Below are positions 6,615 through 8,838 of a DNA stretch of 8,838 nucleotides, piece after piece (position 1 is the first letter of the stretch; every line of letters starts with the position of its first letter). A program made the translations under genes and the position numbers. The stretch is from an uncultured Caulobacteraceae bacterium (GTDB lineage: Bacteria > Pseudomonadota > Alphaproteobacteria > Caulobacterales > Caulobacteraceae). The DNA is taken from contig CAMLRH010000100.1 in assembly GCA_946482375.1 (NCBI GenBank), positions 1 through 8,838 of the forward strand, read 5' to 3'. Under the pieces are notes generated by a model. The model was not told where the DNA came from. It did not search any database and worked only from the letters and a program-made list of their open reading frames with translations.

Positions 6615-7157
6615 ATGGCGGCTCCGCCAGACCCAGCGGCCGTGGAGACCAGCCCGACCGGCGTCAGCGACGTCGCCGGCTGGATGGACCGCTATGGCCC
6701 GGCGCTGCGCCGTCACTTCCGCAAGCGCGGCGCGGCGCAGGACGCCGACGATCTGGTGCAGGAGGTGTTCCTGCGCCTGCAGTCGAGCGCCGGGCGCACC
6801 TCGATCGACAACGTCGAGCGCTATCTGTTCCGCATCGCCAACAATGTGCTGGTCAGCCGCCATCGGCGCCTGGCGGTGCGCGGCCGCGCGGCGCAGGACC
6901 TGCCCGACGAGGTCCGCGAGTGGGTCGACGATCTGTCGCCCGAGCGGGTGATGATGGGCCGCCAGGCGGTGGCGCAGTTCGTCGTGGGCCTGCGCACCCT
7001 GCCGCCCCGGGCGCGCGAGGCCTTCCTCTTTCACCGCTTCGAGGAGATGACCTATCCGGCCATCGCGCGGCAGATGGGCATCTCCGTCAGCGCGGTGGAG
7101 AAGCTGATCATTCGCGCGCTGGAGCACCTGGGCGACGCCGTGGAGTTCGAGGCATGA
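6615..7157 (+). CDS. ECF RNA polymerase sigma factor, FecI-like (system B)
   Basis: A 180-residue ECF sigma factor, paralogous to the one at 381-953. Region 2 spans about residues 23-90, with DADDLVQEVFLRLQ (43-56) and RYLFRIANNVLVSRHRR (69-85). Region 4 spans about 122-175, with helix-turn-helix YPAIARQMGISVSAVEKLI. The recognition-helix stretch SVSAVEKLIIRAL differs from the system A sigma at a single residue (SVSAVEKHIIRAL), so both probably read the same -35 sequence. ATG 6615 was chosen; GAGGG (6606-6610) lies 4 bases upstream, slightly close but usable, and the N-terminus aligns with the family. The promoter element at 6557 suggests autoregulation. The stop overlaps the next start (ATGA at 7154-7157), so sigma and FecR are translationally coupled. 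Confidence 0.92.
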   Translation: MAAPPDPAAVETSPTGVSDVAGWMDRYGPALRRHFRKRGAAQDADDLVQEVFLRLQSSAGRTSIDNVERYLFRIANNVLVSRHRRLAVRGRAAQDLPDEVREWVDDLSPERVMMGRQAVAQFVVGLRTLPPRAREAFLFHRFEEMTYPAIARQMGISVSAVEKLIIRALEHLGDAVEFEA

Positions 7158-8200
7158 GCCCGCAGCAAACCCAGGCTCCGGAGAGTATGAAGCGCACCGC
7201 CGCCCGCTGGTTCGCGCGCCGACGCTCGGGCGCCATGACAGCGCAGGAGCTTCGTGAGCTAGAGGTTTGGCTGGGGCAGGACCCGGCGCATCGCGAGGCT
7301 TACGACCATCTGGCGCAGCTGTGGGGCGGCGCCGAAACGGTTCGCAACGATCCGGAAGTGATGGAGATGCGCGAGGCGGCCTTCCGGACGCAGGGCGTGC
7401 GCCGTTGGCGGATGGGCGCGGCGATCGCGGCCTCGTTCGTGGTGATCTGCCTGGCCGGCGCCGGCTTCGTGAACTGGGCGACCGCCGGGCGCGACGCTTC
7501 GCCCGAGCTGGTCGCCGGTCCCAACCACCAGGAATTCCGGACCAGCGTCGGCCAGACAGCCACCGTCACGCTGGCCGACGGCTCGGCCGTGACGCTCGAC
7601 TCCAACACCATCGTGCGCACGCGCACGACCTGGAACCGCCGCTATGTGGAGCTGGCGCGGGGCCAAGCCTTCTTCCGCGTGGCCAAGCAGCCGACGCGCC
7701 CCTTCGTGGTGCTGGCCAACGGTCGCACGGTCACCGCGCTGGGCACCTCGTTCGAGGTGTCGGTCGATCGCGGCCGTTTCGAAGTGACGCTGGTCTCCGG
7801 CAAGGTGCGGGTGGAGCAGCCGAAGGATGGCGACCGCCCGGTCACGCCGCGTTCGACCACGCTGAAACCCGGCACGAAGCTGGTCGCCGAGCCAAAGGGC
7901 TCGTGGCAGGTGGCCACGGTCGACATCGCCCGCGAGACAAGCTGGGTCGACGGCCTGCTGCGCTTCCGCGATCAGCCGCTGGGCCAGGTGGCGGCCGAAC
8001 TGAACCGCTACTCGCGCAAGAAGGTGATCATCGAAGATCCCGAACTCGCCGAGCGACCGATCCAGGGCGCGTTCACCGCCGGCGACGTCGATGAATTCGT
8101 CCGCGCCGCCGAAGCCTACGGCCTCGCTGAAGTCGCCTCCGAAAGCAGCGCCGAGATCGTTCTCGCCGCGCCGCAAGAAGCGGTGGAGGGCGAGCCGTAG
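7154..8200 (+). CDS. FecR-family anti-sigma / sigma regulator (system B)
   Basis: A 348-residue inner-membrane regulator with the same plan as its system A counterpart. The N-terminal cytoplasmic sigma-binding region (about 15-58, DUF4880-like; RWFARRRSG, VWLGQDPAHREAYDHL) has Trp 19, 39 and 57. The single transmembrane helix is about 87-108 (GAAIAASFVVICLAGAGFV). The periplasmic FecR domain, about 127-222, contains ATVTLADGSAVTLDSNT, ELARGQAFFRVAKQPTRPF, TALGTSFEVS and VTLVSGKVRVEQ. The C-terminal STN-like domain, about 263-325, contains WVDGLLRFRDQPLGQVAAEL, NRYSRKKVIIEDPEL and IQGAFTAGDVDEFV, and should pair with the signalling domain of the receptor at 8307. ATG 7154 is fixed by the ATGA overlap with the sigma gene, although the frame is open further upstream inside that gene. 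The receptor gene follows after 106 bases with its own promoter. Confidence 0.93.
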   Translation: MSPQQTQAPESMKRTAARWFARRRSGAMTAQELRELEVWLGQDPAHREAYDHLAQLWGGAETVRNDPEVMEMREAAFRTQGVRRWRMGAAIAASFVVICLAGAGFVNWATAGRDASPELVAGPNHQEFRTSVGQTATVTLADGSAVTLDSNTIVRTRTTWNRRYVELARGQAFFRVAKQPTRPFVVLANGRTVTALGTSFEVSVDRGRFEVTLVSGKVRVEQPKDGDRPVTPRSTTLKPGTKLVAEPKGSWQVATVDIARETSWVDGLLRFRDQPLGQVAAELNRYSRKKVIIEDPELAERPIQGAFTAGDVDEFVRAAEAYGLAEVASESSAEIVLAAPQEAVEGEP

Positions 8201-8227
8201 AAATATTTTTGCGTCGTCGATTTCAAT

Positions 8228-8254
8228 GTGAGGGGTGTCCCGAGCTGGGCGTCT
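8228..8254 (+). promoter_or_regulatory. Predicted ECF promoter of the third receptor gene
   Basis: GTGAGG (8228-8233), 15 bases, GCGTCT (8249-8254), the third exact copy of the element. An A/T-rich run (AAATATTTTT, 8201-8210) about 17 bases upstream is the most A/T-rich spot in the gap and could act as an UP element, though this is only suggestive. The predicted start of transcription is near 8261, leaving a leader of about 45 bases. Confidence 0.65.
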
Positions 8255-8264
8255 GTTGAATCAA

Positions 8265-8281
8265 GGGGAGCGATGCTTCCC
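8265..8281 (+). other. Small hairpin in the third receptor leader
   Basis: GGGGAGC (8265-8271) can pair with GCTTCCC (8275-8281) across a 3-base loop: seven pairs, one G-U. It sits at the predicted 5' end of the mRNA, like the leader hairpin of the large receptor, but does not reach the ribosome site GGGGGAG (8294-8300). Confidence 0.25.
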
Positions 8282-8306
8282 AAGCAGAATCCAGGGGGAG
8301 AATACA

Positions 8307-8838
8307 ATGCGTCATTGGGGCGGAAATCACCGCGCATATCTTATGTGCAGCGCGGCCTGTGTTTCGGTGATTCTTGCGTCTGCGCCCGCTGTTGCGCATG
8401 CGCAGGCGATAGACTTCGACATCCCGCCCCAATCCCTGTCGGCCGCGCTCGATACCTTTGCGGCGCAGAGCCGCCAGCCGATCCTCGTCACCCCGGACAT
8501 GACGCTGAACAAGACGTCTCCCGGGGTCAGCGGCGAGATCGCAACCGACATGGCGCTGGCGCAGCTGCTCAGCGGCACGGGGCTCACCTACAAGCTTTCG
8601 GGGAAGACCTTCCTCATCGTCCAGGAAGGCGGCTCCGCCCCCCAGTCCGAAAGCGCCGCGGGGGACGGCGCTGATGGGACGGTCGAGGCGCTGATCGTCA
8701 CCGCGCAGAAGAGGGAGGAGGATATCCAGGACGTCCCGATCGCTATCTCGGCGTTCACGCAGGAAGACCTCACGCGCAGCCAAGTCGCCGGCGGCCCGGA
8801 CCTGATCACCCAGGTCCCGAACATGACCTTCACGAAGA
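8307..8838 (+). CDS. TonB-dependent signalling receptor, N-terminal part (system B; cut by the window end)
   Basis: The frame is open from ATG 8307 to the window edge (177 residues). The ribosome site GGGGGAG (8294-8300) lies 6 bases upstream. A signal peptide with hydrophobic core (about 12-30) is cleaved near AHA-QA or AQA-I (residues 32-34). The STN signalling domain is about 35-105 (IDFDIPPQSLSAALDTFAAQ, LAQLLSGTGLTYKLSGKTFL). A linker follows, then the TonB box EALIVTA (127-133) and the start of the plug (EEDIQDVPIAISAFTQEDL). From residue 112 on, 61 of 66 residues match the large receptor, with 172 of 199 bases identical, while the STN domains are clearly divergent. It is the expected partner of the FecR protein encoded just upstream. 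Its barrel, total length and substrate are outside the window, so whether it also carries an extra domain cannot be told. Confidence 0.93.
   Translation, partial: MRHWGGNHRAYLMCSAACVSVILASAPAVAHAQAIDFDIPPQSLSAALDTFAAQSRQPILVTPDMTLNKTSPGVSGEIATDMALAQLLSGTGLTYKLSGKTFLIVQEGGSAPQSESAAGDGADGTVEALIVTAQKREEDIQDVPIAISAFTQEDLTRSQVAGGPDLITQVPNMTFTK

Noticed and set aside
6920..7153. Open frame extending the system B FecR upstream
   Set aside because: It overlaps the conserved region 4 of the sigma gene in another frame, and its translation is low complexity. ATG 7154 with the ATGA overlap is the expected coupled start.
7259..8176. 305-residue reverse-strand open frame
   Set aside because: It lies wholly antisense to the FecR gene. 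Its composition (Arg, Gly and His rich, no domains) is typical of the complement of GC-rich coding DNA.
8273..8674. Possible leader or overlapping ORF starting at ATG 8273
   Set aside because: It has a purine run just ahead, but it lies out of frame over the receptor's signal peptide and STN domain, and its Arg- and Ala-rich translation shows no domain. It reads as a shadow frame.

Overview
The window is GC-rich (mid-60s percent GC by eye) and comes from a Gram-negative outer-membrane bacterium. Codon use, short operon spacing and the style of its TonB-dependent receptors (TBDRs) suggest an alphaproteobacterium, most likely Caulobacterales or Sphingomonadales; the genus cannot be read from this sequence. 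It contains no RNA gene, mobile element or CRISPR array that I can see.

Layout, all on the + strand: the last 77 codons of a TBDR (2-235) with its intrinsic terminator (270-304); system A, made of an ECF sigma factor (381-953), a FecR-type anti-sigma/sigma regulator (950-1957) and a very large TBDR with an N-terminal signalling (STN) domain (2067-6449), closed by a second terminator (6488-6520); then system B, with the same order of sigma factor (6615-7157), FecR regulator (7154-8200) and STN-type TBDR (from 8307, cut by the window end). This is part of a tandem array of Fec-type cell-surface signalling cassettes. Conserved receptor C-termini, 3' UTRs and plug regions indicate that the cassettes arose by duplication.

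How the genes should work together, by analogy with FecA-FecR-FecI, FoxA and PupB-PupR: ligand binding at the receptor is passed by the periplasmic STN domain to the periplasmic C-terminal domain of FecR. FecR spans the inner membrane and releases or activates the ECF sigma factor, which then transcribes its own operon and the receptor gene. A repeated two-part element, GTGAGG-N15-GCGTCT, lies upstream of the system A receptor, the system B sigma factor and the system B receptor, and is the likely target of these sigma factors. Substrates cannot be assigned; iron chelates are only the default guess.

The most unusual object is the system A receptor. It runs 354 residues past the point where the neighbouring receptor ends, and the extra part reads as a second outer-membrane beta-barrel, giving a predicted double-barrel signalling receptor. 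Non-coding gaps (236-380, 1958-2066, 6450-6614, 8201-8306) hold only terminators, promoters and leaders.
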